In this document: one piece after another, positions 1 to 10,563 of the stretch
Layout: every line of letters starts with the position of its first letter
Numbering within the stretch: the stretch's first letter is position 1
NCBI RefSeq assembly: GCF_002288925.2
Contig: NW_022098050.1
Coordinates: forward strand, 6,952,710 to 7,016,709
Direction of reading: 5' to 3'
From: Delphinapterus leucas
Taxonomy: Eukaryota; Chordata; Mammalia; Artiodactyla; Monodontidae
Length of the DNA stretch: 64,000 bases
Notes under the pieces: model-generated
Seen by the model: the letters and a program-made list of their open reading frames with translations, nothing else
Told to the model about the DNA's origin: nothing
Databases searched by the model: none
Made by a program: the position numbers and the translations under genes

Positions 1-93
1 TGGCATGTGGGATCTTCCCGGACCAGGGCTTGAACCCGTGTCCCCTGCATTGGCAGGCAGATTTTTAACCACTGCGCCACCAGGGAAGTCCCT
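1..93 (-). mobile_element. CHR-type SINE, cut by window edge
   Basis: Reverse complement of the tRNA-derived head of a cetartiodactyl CHR SINE. It ends with the diagnostic 'cgccaccagggaagtccct', the complement of the SINE 5' end. Only the first ~93 bases of the element lie in the window; the rest is to the left. The pol III B-box region is present as 'gcttgaacccgtg' in complement. Confidence 0.9.
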
Positions 94-780
94 ACCCTCT
101 TTAACTTTAAAGTGCAGTCGAAGCTGGACATTTCAGAGGAATGATCACTGCCAGGTTTTAGCTGCAATTAAGAAACTGAGAGATGGATGATGGTGATGGT
201 TGTACAACAATGTGAATGTACTTAATGCCACAGAACTTTTCACTTAAAATGGCTAAAATGTTTAATTTTACGTTGTGTGTATTTTATTACAAGAGAAAAA
301 AAGGAAAAGAAGCTTAAGGCAACTCCCTCCTTGCAATCTTTCTTCAGGCACCATAGGATCCCAGCAAAGGGCTGTGGGAAACTCCGCCTCCTTCTAGATT
401 AAATGACATACATGAAATGCACCAGGTCCCATGCCTGTCAGGGAGTAAGGAAGTGCTCAGAGTGTCCAGCCTTTCTTCTCCTTCTCCTGATACAGGGTAG
501 AGTAGGACTCAACTCTTTCCTTCCTATTTAAAGTAACTCCTATTTAAAGTAAACCTACTAACATAAGGATAGAGTTGGTAAATACCCAGAACCTGGTTAG
601 GAAGGCCTTGGATCAGTATTTCCCTTTATTCTGACCCCGTTTTTGCACTAGAAGATGAATGGTGTGATGACAGGAGGGGTAATGGCAGAACCAACCAGGA
701 TGTATGAATACCTATTTTTCTTTGGCAGTGAAAGGGTAATGAATACACAGGTTATTTTAAATAAATATAAACCTGATAAA
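94..780. other. Unique non-coding sequence
   Basis: A/T-rich sequence without a reading frame of interest and without a repeat family I recognise. A short duplication of 'ctcctatttaaagtaa' type sequence occurs near 520-555. Confidence 0.5.
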
Positions 781-1830
781 TCTGGGTTTTCTAGTTCTCA
801 TCATAAGACCCATTCGGGGTCAGCTACATAATTTGTGGGCCCAGTGCAAAGTGAAAATGCAAGGTCCCTTGTTCAGAAGGCAGGGGAAAGTGCAGTTAAA
901 GCTAAAATACAAAGCTTTTTTACTTTTTCCCATGGTTTCTCTTTTGACTTTCATGATGGTTTTTATCTGCTATTTAATGTGGTTCTAAGTAAAGAAAAAT
1001 TAAAAATTTAAATTATTAGCGTGAATTTTACCATTCATATTTATATTGCAGAATGATAATTTTAAATGCAAATATAAGAGCATTTAACTCATATGTGAAA
1101 TCATCAAATGACACAGTTTGTATTTTGTAGTTTGTATGTATATATGTATTTCATTCTTATTAGAATGACAGAAATGCTGTGCGAAAGGAACCCAACCACT
1201 TTTATTTCACTGCTTGATTCGCATGCATTCTGCCCACACTCTCTACCTTTGCCTCACTGATGAGTAAGGAAGGCCTGAAAGGAAAGGAAAAGGGTTTGCC
1301 CTATCTTCCCCCGCAACTTTTTATGTTATCATTTTCTCTGTAAGTGGTTGACTAATACAGAGAGTAAGAAAGGACATGATAGGGTTCCTCAGTTATTTCT
1401 GTTTCTTAGAATGTGATTGCTTTCTTTCTCTGTTCAAAGCAAGTTCTGGTTTATATGGAAAACACAGCCTCTCTGGACCACTTATTCAGTTGTAGACATC
1501 ACACACTTACCTTATACTTGCTTTGAGTCTCACTGAACTCCCACGCATCATGGGTCCATTGGAATTCTGTGCTCATGCGGGCATCACAAAAGCTGTACAT
1601 GAGTGGGGTGGCAAGAAAAAGTGGACAGGCATATTGCATGTATTGCTTCAGCTCACGCACATGCTCCCATTGGGCTTTGTTTATGAAACATAAGTTTAAT
1701 GATAAAATTATTTAAAATTTCAAGGTGGCAACAGCAGACATTAAACCAAGCCCCGGGGTCCTTTTGAACATAGGCCCCTGTGGGACTACATATGTTGCAT
1801 GTTCATGAAGTGAACCCACCGTGGTATAAT
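781..1830. repeat. Ancient interspersed repeat in two separated halves
   Basis: The parts near 815-920 ('cagctacataatttgtgggc', 'ggtcccttgttcagaag') and 1715-1825 ('ggtggcaacagcagacatta', 'catgttcatgaagtgaaccc') resemble the two ends of one old mammalian interspersed repeat that I have seen as a contiguous unit. About 800 bases of A/T-rich DNA separate them. I cannot name the family with certainty. The middle may be internal sequence of a longer member or a later insertion. Confidence 0.4.
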
Positions 1831-2434
1831 ATCACACCCACCCCCTCAAATACTAAGCTGCGTCCAAAAAATCTGTGAAAATCAACTTTGTTTTCACTGA
1901 AATTTTCTTGAGACTACTAGGAGAGTGTGTCAGAACACATTACCAAGTAAAATTTGCCCCAAATCCTTTTAAAATTTCTCATCAAATTTCTCCTGTTCCA
2001 GGCAGCTGCTATGTTGGCAGGCTCTGGCCCCTGGAGCTCCAGGCTCATGTGGGATGAATGAGGGAGAGGATGGGTTTATGGCTGGACACCTACTTGGCTG
2101 CAAGCTCCTGCTTCCTTAAGGAAGCCAATTGCCAAGGGAGAACCAGTAGCAGTGGACTGATAAACATAGTTCCCCTTACTTCATCAGAATGTTTAACCCG
2201 TTGCTCTTTTAATGAACATATAAGGCAACTGAATTTATTTTTGTAAGTTTTGAGATACCAGGGTGGGTGGGCTTGAAGGGAAAACATAAGTTATCAAATC
2301 ATCTTAGGGCATGGTACAACATGGAAGTTGATTGGTAGCCCCAAGGTGAGTGGTGTCACTGGAATTTGAACCTAACTCTCTGCCTCTGAAGTTGAACTCT
2401 GTCCTCTTGATTATGTTGGTCTCCATGAAAGGGA
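1831..2434. other. Unique non-coding sequence
   Basis: Short frames of about 60 codons occur on both strands, but none resembles a protein I know. No repeat is recognised. Confidence 0.45.
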
Positions 2435-2625
2435 AGAAGACAACTATTGAGCACCTAACGTGTCCCCAAATGTGTAAGCTGCTTTATGTAACAACTGTGT
2501 GATGGAGGTATTACTATTTTCCATTTTCCTGGTAGGGGACTAAGGCTCAGTGAGGCTCAGTACCTTGACCAATGTCACAGAGCAAGTAAGTGATGACGCC
2601 AGCACCTTGGAGCTCCAGGCTCATT
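2435..2625 (-). repeat. MIR SINE fragment
   Basis: Runs in MIR complement order: 'attgagcacctaacgtgt', then 'gctttatgtaacaac', 'ggtattactattttccattt', 'ggctcagtgaggctcag', 'gaccaatgtcacagagcaag'. These match the ancient tRNA-derived MIR core and tail. It is strongly diverged, as expected for an element that predates placental mammals. Confidence 0.75.
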
Positions 2626-2765
2626 TCTGAGTCCAAAATTCATGATGTCTCTCCATTTTGCACAGGGCTAGGGGAGAACCCAGGTTTCCTAGCTTCCCCT
2701 TCATTGATCTTTCTAGAATACCAGGCTGCTTCTATTATTAAACCCTCATTGGTTGATTGATTGAA

Positions 2766-3087
2766 AAAAGCTACAGTAATCAAAACAGTATGGTACTGAC
2801 ATAAAAACACACATAGATCGATGGAACAGAATAGAAAACCCAGAAATAAACCCATGCACTTATGGTCAATTAATCTATGACAAAGGAGGCAAGAATATAT
2901 AATGGAGAAAACACAGTCTCTTTAATAAGTGGTGCTCGGAAAACTGGACAGCTACATGTAAAAGAATGGAATTAGAACATTTTCTCATACCATAAGCAAA
3001 AATAAACTCAAAATGGATTAAAGACCTGAATGTAAGACTGGATACTATAAAACTCCTAGAGGAAAACATAGGTAGAATACTCTTTGA
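2766..3087 (+). mobile_element. L1 ORF2 internal fragment
   Basis: About 320 bases collinear with the part of L1 ORF2 downstream of the reverse transcriptase. The conceptual sense includes the blocks for [14 protein letters not shown] and [14 protein letters not shown], decayed (for example the first Trp-Tyr block). The piece lacks an L1 3'UTR and poly(A) tail. It is flanked by 'ttga' tetranucleotides on both sides ('ggttgattgattg' at about 2751-2763 and a longer run at 3084-3107). Confidence 0.85.
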
Positions 3088-3107
3088 TTGATTGATTGAT
3101 TGATTGA
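3084..3107. repeat. (TTGA)n microsatellite
   Basis: Six tandem 'ttga/attg' units directly abutting the L1 ORF2 fragment. A shorter run of the same unit lies on its other side. Confidence 0.85.
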
Positions 3108-5104
3108 CTCTTAAGGGCTGTTCTCTCCTTGTCCAGGGACATAGGGCTTGATGTAGAGGAAGAAAGAACAATTCCACCAATTGCCTCTTTGATTCAGTTT
3201 TCTGAACATAGAAGCCCGTACCCCAGTCCCTATTAACTTTTCTCCACCTTGGCTCTCCCAGAAACATTTGCTGGGGCTGGTGGGGCATGGATGGGGGTGG
3301 GGATGGTCAGGAACGAGGAGAGAAAGCCATACCTGCAATTCTTTTTCTTTTTGTCCTGCCCCAAGCTCTGTTGGGATATTTCTTCAAACATGTTCAGTGG
3401 CCTGTCACCACAAGAATTTGCTTAGTTCAGTGGAAATAGTCTGAACTTATATGGGATTTTAATTTCAGCTGCTGACACTTAACCCAGATAGGTTAGAATT
3501 TTAGTGCATGTAGCCAAAGGCTATCAGAAAACTTCTGGAGCAAAAATCAATTAAGATGCTTTCTTCAGAATAAATTGTGAAGTAAAAACAAACCAGTAGT
3601 ACTTCTAGTTTTCAAGTATGATAACTCATACTTATTGTGTAATGGTCTATAAACTTCTTGTGGGAGGTCTACTTTTATTTCTTCATGCCTAGAGAAATGA
3701 AGGAGGCGAAGATGAGGAAGGGAGAGAGAAGATAACTCTGCTGGAAGCACCAGTGAGATCTGTGAGGTGAAAGTATTCTTGGGCCTCAGCTTCTGGGATT
3801 TGTTCAAGCATTTTGGATTTTGTGTTGATGGGTGACTCTCAGCTAACTGGAGTGGGAAGTTTGTCCCAAAGAACATCTCCCTGGAGGAGAAGGTGGGCAT
3901 GGTGGGAGGGCCAATGGAGAGAGGGAAAATCCATCCCTGGGGTCTTCCTTCTCCAGATTGCTGGGGCCCTAAGGAAGAATGGCAGGTGGGAGCCCCTGAG
4001 CATAGTGAGAAGGGGGTGGTGTCTCAAGTTCCTTATCTTTATGCATCTGGGTGACCATACTAGGTTGTCTGCATTCCTGGGTGCAGCCAGTGGCCTGTGG
4101 CTTTCAAATGTCAGCACCCGTCAGTTTTGTCTACAGGTTTTCCCTGGCTGTGGGGACCTGCCTGGTCCACACCAGGAGCCAGCCAGAAATGCCAGAGAGC
4201 TAATTCCCCCATGCTCCCCGTACCTCCATCATCCCTCCACAATGACTGATGTGAGTTGGTGGACCAATACCTCAGCTTCCTGGCCCCTTGGCAGGGAAAA
4301 CTCCAAGGTGTGTTCTATCCCGTCTCCCAGAGTTCCCTAGCAGGATTCAGCTCCACTGCCCCACAGCCACAGCCCTAGCCGGCTTGACAACATGCCTCGT
4401 ATTGGCTGCCTTCCTTTCTCATCTCCTTTCCCCTCTCCCCTACTGCTGCTTCTTGGATCACCTCCCAAATAAAAGACTCGTACTTGAAATGTTGTCCTCA
4501 GGGTTGGATTCTGAGGGAGCCACGTATAAGATAGATCTTTTGTAGCCAAAATAACAAAAAGCTGGAGGGTATCTTGTTATTCCAGGTGTGACTGAGGGTC
4601 TCACTGCTGCCACAAGGACATCAGCCTCCCTCATGGGGAACTCTGGCAGGGCTGTTTTCTTTCTGTGGTTGGCCAGGTAAAGGGCAGAGCTGCCTGGACG
4701 TCAGGGGAAGTGCTTGGTGCCCTTGCATTTCTGTAAGGTCTCACTTGTGCTTTCAAATTCATCATGGGGTACGGTGAAGGATATGAAGATGGCAAGTGTC
4801 AGCCCATACTTTCTACTAGTTTATAATCTCCACAAGTAGAATGAGGCAGGTGTTTCAGTAATTTCCATACATGGCAGAAAGGAAGGGAAGAAACCAGAGT
4901 CTTCCATGATTTGAGTGTTGATCACCAAGGATTTTTTGGGGGGTATTTGAGTTGTTAACTTGAGGCAATTGGAAATGAACAGGGACAAAAATTGCTTTCA
5001 CTAAATGGCACTGTTATGGAAAAAAAGCAACTTATTAATCATAGAAAATAATTGTTCATATTCAGAAGACCCACATAAGATTGTTGGTAATGACTGAGAG
5101 TCAG
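3108..5104. other. Unique non-coding sequence
   Basis: About 2 kb with no recognised repeat. It contains one 175-codon plus-strand frame (3813-4340) and overlapping antisense frames of similar size. None has a recognisable domain, and none is bordered by convincing splice or initiation signals. It may be intronic or intergenic. Confidence 0.45.
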
Positions 5105-5117
5105 AAATGTAGATCTG

Positions 5118-5510
5118 AGGACTTCCCTGGTGGCGCAGTGGTTAAGAATCTGCCTGCCAATGCAGGGGACATGGGTTGGATCCCGTGAAGATCCCACATG
5201 CCACGGAGCAAATAAGTCCATGCGCCACAACTACTGAAGCCCGTGTGCCCTAGAGCTTGTGCGCTGCAACTACTGAGCCCATGCGCCACAACTACTAAAA
5301 CCCGTGCACTCTAGGGCCTGTGTGCCGCAACTGCTGAGCCTGTGTGCTGCAGCTACTGAAGTCAGCGCGCCTAGAGCCCGTGCTCCGCAACGAGAGGCCA
5401 CTGTAATGAGCAGCCTGAGCACCGCAACGAAGAGTAGCCCCCGCTCGCTGCAACTAGAGAAAAGCCCGCATGCAGCAACGAAGACCCAACGCAGCCAAAA
5501 AAAAAAAAAA
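5118..5510 (+). mobile_element. Full-length long-type CHR SINE with expanded middle
   Basis: Complete element: tRNA-like head 'ggacttccctggtggcgcag', B-box-like 'gggttggatcccg', a body of 'ccacaactactga'-type modules, and a tail ending in about 14 A. The flanks 'aaatgtagatctgag' (5105-5119) and 'aaatgtagactgag' (5508-5521) are a target-site duplication. The middle (about 5222-5390) has five module repeats where a relative at 22.5-22.9 kb has three, so the element is longer than usual. Confidence 0.93.
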
Positions 5511-5629
5511 TGTAGACTGAGAAATCTATTCCTTGAGTTTATATTCAAAAGGAGCCACTATATTTTAGGTGACTAGACCAAAGAAAACTGTATTATTTTT
5601 AATTATTATTATTCATAACAATGCTTTGA

Positions 5630-5730
5630 ATTTGTATAGTACCTTATGAGGAGCTGGAGGCATTTCACATATATTATCTCATTTATCTTTTATAACATCC
5701 CAACGGGAATATGTATTATTAACTTTCTTG
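5630..5730 (-). repeat. MIR-like fragment
   Basis: The order 'tagtaccttatgaggagc', 'catttcacatatattatctc', 'ataacatcccaacgggaata' resembles the complement of the MIR 3' half. It is weak and short. Confidence 0.45.
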
Positions 5731-7879
5731 TGCCATGGGACTGAATTTTTTGCCAATTCATTTTCCTGGGGATGAATGGAGCTGCATCATTACGGAAGAG
5801 GATGTTGGCTGAAGTCACCCATAACTTGCTACTGAATGTGAGCTAATTAAAATAGCTTGTTACTCTGACTTTCCTTTGGGAAACCATTTTGCCTCTCTGC
5901 CTCAGTTTATAGGAAAATGAAGGAGCTTAGTTAATCAGCTTAGTTGATAAGAAATCAACTCATAACTATGAAAATAAAAAAAAACCTCATGTATAGTTAA
6001 TTAATACATATGAAGTTTGCTAGTTACAGCTAAATATTGACATAGTATTTTCAGCAGAATAGGTTACATATGAACTTTCTCTGCTACCCACTTTTAAGTG
6101 GCTAAATCTCCAGTTTACTGAAACTGCCTGGTTTTGATCTTAGCTGAAAGGTAAATTTCTTTGTCAAGTTCGGGGACACTGTGTCCAATCGTTATTGAAT
6201 AATAGTGTTTAAATTCTATTTCTACTGCACCTAAGAGGAAAAGTTAGATACGGTTTTTCTCATTAACTGGAAACACTACAAAGTTCATCCATGACTTCTT
6301 CTCCATAAATTACTGTCTAGTAAGGTTTGCCAGATAAAGTCAGAATAAAAATTCTTTTTCTAAGCAAGGTCTCTGAGACGCTCTGCAGAACTCTGAGAGC
6401 CACAGTCATCTCTGGACATGAGGATATGTGTGCTAAAAATGGGGTGCCTGTGTTAGCCAGGGAGGAGAATCACCCCTTCTGTTCCCTGTAGTCTGTGTGC
6501 CTTTCTGGCTTCAGTCTGTGTTGGAGCCTTCAGCATACTGGTCAACACCTCATTAGACATAACAAAAAGAACCTCTCCCTCAAACAGTCTGAAAATTCTG
6601 TGTCGAGAGAAGCCTTTTAACTGAAATATTGTCAGGCTTTACGGTCTGAATTCAGGGCCACCATTTTAAGAATTTAATTGTCTTATTTCCAATCTGCAGA
6701 AAGTTCCATAGGATTTGAAAATGCCCCTTTTATTGAAAAGGCCAGGACAGTGGAAATAGCTGTCCTGTGAGATACAGCAGAGGAAGCTCTGCTCCCTAAG
6801 AAAGCTTACAGTTGTCCTGTTGCCTGTTTGCACGGGGTTAGGTCTTTTTGTTGATCTCAGCTCAACCACTCTCTTCCATGTCTGATTAATGGAGGTGACT
6901 TGCTTCCAATTTCATGCCAGGGTTCATGCTGCATTTGGTCAGAAAATTCTCCAACAGTCATACTAGACCTCTTGCTAGGCTTTCAAGAGATAACTCTATA
7001 AGCTTCATATTTTCTTTTTAGTAATCTTACAGTCATCTGTAAAAATGATTAAGTGAATCTGGCCTCTTTTAGTTCTTTTGATTCAACAGAGTTGTCTCCT
7101 GTTTATAAATCCCTTTCCGTAGTCTAATACATCTGGCCATGCCTTGTGGCCTCTGGACTCCCAACAGCTACCAAAACTGTAAATAAAGGGCCCCTGGATG
7201 CCTAAACAATCCATTTCTGCTGCCAAGAAACATGTGCTTTATGCAAACCATGAAAATGGAGCATAAAGAGAAGTAGGTGAGGTAAGAGGAAGAAGAATAA
7301 ATATGTCAGTGATTGGAGCATAGTAGATATGCTCTAAATATGTAGTGACTGCAATAAAAATTAAAATACAGTCTGCCACATGAGTTGGATCTTTCTTTAG
7401 CTTTCTTGTGCCAGAAATGAGGATATGATATACCTAGAATGGTGGTAAATGGGCCAGGAGGGCTAGTAACAATGTTTAGGCTGATATGTTCTGGCAGCTT
7501 TGTTTTCACATGCAGTAAGGACATTCTGCATGTTTTTCATTTTCATAGCATCCCTGACAGTCCCAAGAGCTTCTTGGGTGCCCATTTTGTGCAGGGTATG
7601 GTATACCTTCCAATGGGATCATGAGCAAGACACAGAACCCAGAGACTGTACAGCTGAAAGATACACAGTGTCATTTAATGGAAGGGATAAACAATGACAA
7701 CCACACTTATGCCATTTAATAGTATATTGTAAACATTTTTGAATGATAGAAAAAATTAAGGAAGGCAGCCTGTGATTTGGAAATTATAAGCATTCTTACC
7801 TGTTTACAGGTCTAAGAATTGTGATATGGGTAAGCACACAGTACTATGCAAGCACAGAAAAGTGGAACTTGGCCTAGCC
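5731..7879. other. Unique non-coding sequence
   Basis: About 2.1 kb of A/T-rich DNA. Frames are at most about 72 codons and overlap on opposite strands without protein similarity. No family is recognised. It could be intron or intergenic spacer. Confidence 0.45.
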
Positions 7880-8384
7880 TAAAGGTTCAGTGAAGGCTTC
7901 CTGGAGGAGGGAATAGCCTGGACTAGGTCCTGAAGGAGGTACTGGAGTTAGGCAGGCCAGGAAAAGAGGTAAGAGTGATATGGACAGGAAATCTAACCTG
8001 AAGCAAACCCACAGAGGCCTTTGCATTGGAAGATCCTGGTATTCAGTTTTACTAGAGGGTGGGAAATGAAGTTGGATCATGGAGGGTCTTATATTCATTC
8101 ATTCATTTATTCATTCATTCATTCAACAAATATTTGCTGAGTGTCTGCAATGTGTCAGGTAGTGTTCTAGGTATTTTGGTTACAGTTATGAACAAGATGG
8201 ACAAGATTTGCTTCTCAAGGAGCTTCTGGTGGCAGGAGGTCTTGCAGATTTCACTTAGCAACCAGGTTCTTATTCAGTAGAATAGACATCAGGGAGTCAC
8301 TGAAGGGTTTTAAGCAGCAAAATGATTTCTGTTTTAGAAAAATCATGCTAGTCTAGACAGATATAATAAGTGTGGCTCCAGCTA
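7880..8384 (-). repeat. L2 fragments, including (ATTC)n 3' end
   Basis: At 8095-8180 an 'attcattcattcaacaaat' run is followed by 'gctgagtgtctgcaatgtgt' and 'gtgttctaggtatt', the complement of an L2 3' end. The flanking pieces 'gaaggcttcctggaggaggg' (about 7893) and 'ggttttaagcagcaaaatga' (about 8308) match more internal L2 sequence, also in complement. Two L2 copies or one rearranged copy could explain the order. Confidence 0.65.
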
Positions 8385-9149
8385 CTCGGTGGCTATAATC
8401 AGAATAGTTATAACTATGCTGATGGGAATTTTTGATGATTGGCATATTTGAGTACAAGAGACATTCAGGTTTATAAGAAAGAATTTATGGATGATAAAAC
8501 GTTGAAATATGGAAGGGTTTGTCATTCTACCTCTAGAATTGTTCAAGAAAAGAATATATATTCTTTTTCTCTGAAAAAAATGATGAACATGTCTTGAATA
8601 GTTCCATTGTCCTCTTAACTAGAGAGAGAAGGTTTAAAGGTTTAACATGATCTTTTAGAGTTTCTTATGGCTTTACTACTTTACGATTTATAAGGTAAAA
8701 ATAACTACAGTATAAACTGTACTTAAGACTGGGAATAAGGATGTGATCAGTGTTTTGCAGGCCTGGTCAGGGTAGGAGGTTTAATTTTTTTTTCTATTTT
8801 ATAGAGGATCTGTTTACAGAGAACTTATCACAGGGAGGTGGCCCATGGAAGTCCTCAACATTTATCATTGCTAGTCATCGTCTCCTTCCCCTCCCTTCCT
8901 CTGCTTGCCCATCTCCTCTCCCTCTACTCCTTTCTCTTCCTCCTCCTCCTTCAGTCCTACTGTTTTCTTTTATCCTAGAGGGATGATATTCCTCTTACCA
9001 TCTTATTGTGCATATTTTAGTTGAGTGGGGATATTAGCAATGTCTGCTAAATGGATTTCATTTTTATTTACTGTGGATGACTCTATCATTGTTCTCAATT
9101 GCTCAATCCTGCTTTCCCTATAAGGGAATTATATATCCTCACCTATTGC
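8385..9149. other. Unique non-coding sequence
   Basis: No recognised repeat. A pyrimidine-rich stretch of ctcctcct-type sequence lies at about 8878-8952. Confidence 0.45.
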
Positions 9150-9465
9150 CAGGTAAACTTTCCATGGCTCCCTGAGGAGGACTATATTTCCCCATCTTGT
9201 CAGGCTTGACCAGGTGACTTGTTTTGGCCAATGAAATATGAGTGGGAGCTTCAAGTGCATTTGCCAGCTCTCATTCTTTGTCCTCTGTCCCAGATAGGGG
9301 AGGCTCCTTTATTTGGGGCCCTAGAATGACAACAGAAAGTTGGAGGTGACTCATGGCAGACATGGGTGAGAAATACCCTTTGCTGACATAAGCCACTGAG
9401 ATTTTCATGTTATTTGTTACTGCAGCATAACATAGCAAAAGTTGCCTGATACACATAATCAAGGG
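9150..9465 (+). mobile_element. MLT1-type LTR fragment
   Basis: Blocks 'ttttggccaatgaaatatga', 'cataagccactgagattttc' and 'gttatttgttactgcagcat' are the 5' and 3' landmarks of the later MLT1 subfamilies (J/K-like). These are solo LTRs of the ancient non-autonomous MaLR elements. No internal sequence is adjacent. Confidence 0.75.
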
Positions 9466-9683
9466 ATGTTAGACTCAATTACAATGAAAGATAGTGACAA
9501 TAAAAATATCTTAATTTTTACAAATTTCCAAGGTTTGTGCTAAACAATGTTTATTGCAATGAAATTCCAGTTTCTTGCAACCCCAAATTTAGAGCATACT
9601 TGTTGAACGCTAAACTGTGGACTGTATTTGCATAAAAGAGCCCACCCTATGAAAGGATTTGCAGGTTTAAGTGGTGCTGTGTT

Positions 9684-9938
9684 CTTTTTTCCTGGCTTTA
9701 TTGAGGTAAAACTGACAAATATACCTTTGTTGTAAACAAATAGATCATATATGCATGAATTTATTTCTGGGCTCTCTGTTCTTTTCCATTGATCTATATG
9801 AATGTTTTTATGCCAATACCATACTATTTTGATTAATATAGCTTTGTAATATGGTTTGAATCAGAAAGTGTGGTGCCTCCAGCTTTTTCCTTTTTCAAGA
9901 TTGCTTTGACTATTTGGGGTATTTTGTGGTTCCATAAA
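9684..9938 (-). mobile_element. Short L1 insertion with internal deletion
   Basis: The L1 3'-terminal complement ('ggctttattgaggtaaaact') joins directly to an ORF2 segment in complement ('ccattgatctatatgaatg', 'tagctttgtaatatggtttg', 'ttgctttgactatttggggt'). The flanks 'aagtggtgctgtgtt' (9669-9683) and 'aagtggtgttgtgtt' (9939-9953) match at 14 of 15 positions and look like a target-site duplication. The 3'UTR and C-terminal ORF2 are therefore missing from inside one insertion. Confidence 0.8.
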
Positions 9939-9953
9939 AAGTGGTGTTGTGTT

Positions 9954-10460
9954 TTAACACATAAATGAGCACTGAATCCCGTTTGAATATGAGCTAGTGG
10001 TCCGTAGTACTAATGTCTGAATTTCCCATTTTATATATATAACTTAAATAAAAGTTGCAAAATGTTGTCTCAGCTCCTTAAGTAGCCAAAGACCATGACA
10101 TTCACTTAATTTAATGATCTTCTGGTTTCTAAATCCTTTGGCTTGTGAATGCTTCCATTTTTTGAAGCTGAAGATGATTAAGTTTTTTTGTTTTGTTTTT
10201 TTTAAATTAACTGACCTCCCTACACTCAGTGTGACATTATTAGGAATGTGGCACTATTAGGACACTCTCCTCAGATACTTGGTCTGCTTCTTCGCATGCC
10301 TGTTTCTGAAAGGGCCACTTCCTCACTCTGGTCAGCTTCTCTTTCTGTTTTCTCTTCTCCTCTACCTTATGATGCTTCAAACCTACTTGGCTTCTTTTTT
10401 TCTCTCACAAGCTATTAGGGATTCTTTGATGGAGGCAAATGCATATAAAGTTTAAATCGC
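9954..10460. other. Unique non-coding sequence
   Basis: No recognised repeat or gene; a T/G-rich run lies near 10185-10200. Confidence 0.4.
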
Positions 10461-10563
10461 CATAACTTTTAATGAAGTATAATCTGTAAAACTACTGAAT
10501 CACTATACTGTACACCTGAAATAAATATAATATTGTAAATCAACTATACTTCAATAAGAAAGT
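10461..10563 (+). mobile_element. L1 3' terminal fragment
   Basis: The sequence 'actgaatcactatactgtac', 'acctgaaataaatataatat' and 'gtaaatcaactatacttcaa' is the sense-strand L1 3' end used by cetartiodactyl L1s. It is only about 100 bases, severely 5' truncated, with a short A-rich tail. Confidence 0.8.

Noticed and set aside
3813..4340. 175-codon plus-strand frame in unique DNA
   Set aside because: No recognisable domain, mixed composition, equal-size antisense frames, and no splice or promoter signals. Expected by chance in a window of this size.
5220..5400. Spaced repeats resembling a CRISPR array
   Set aside because: They are body modules of a SINE with no unique spacers, in a vertebrate genome.
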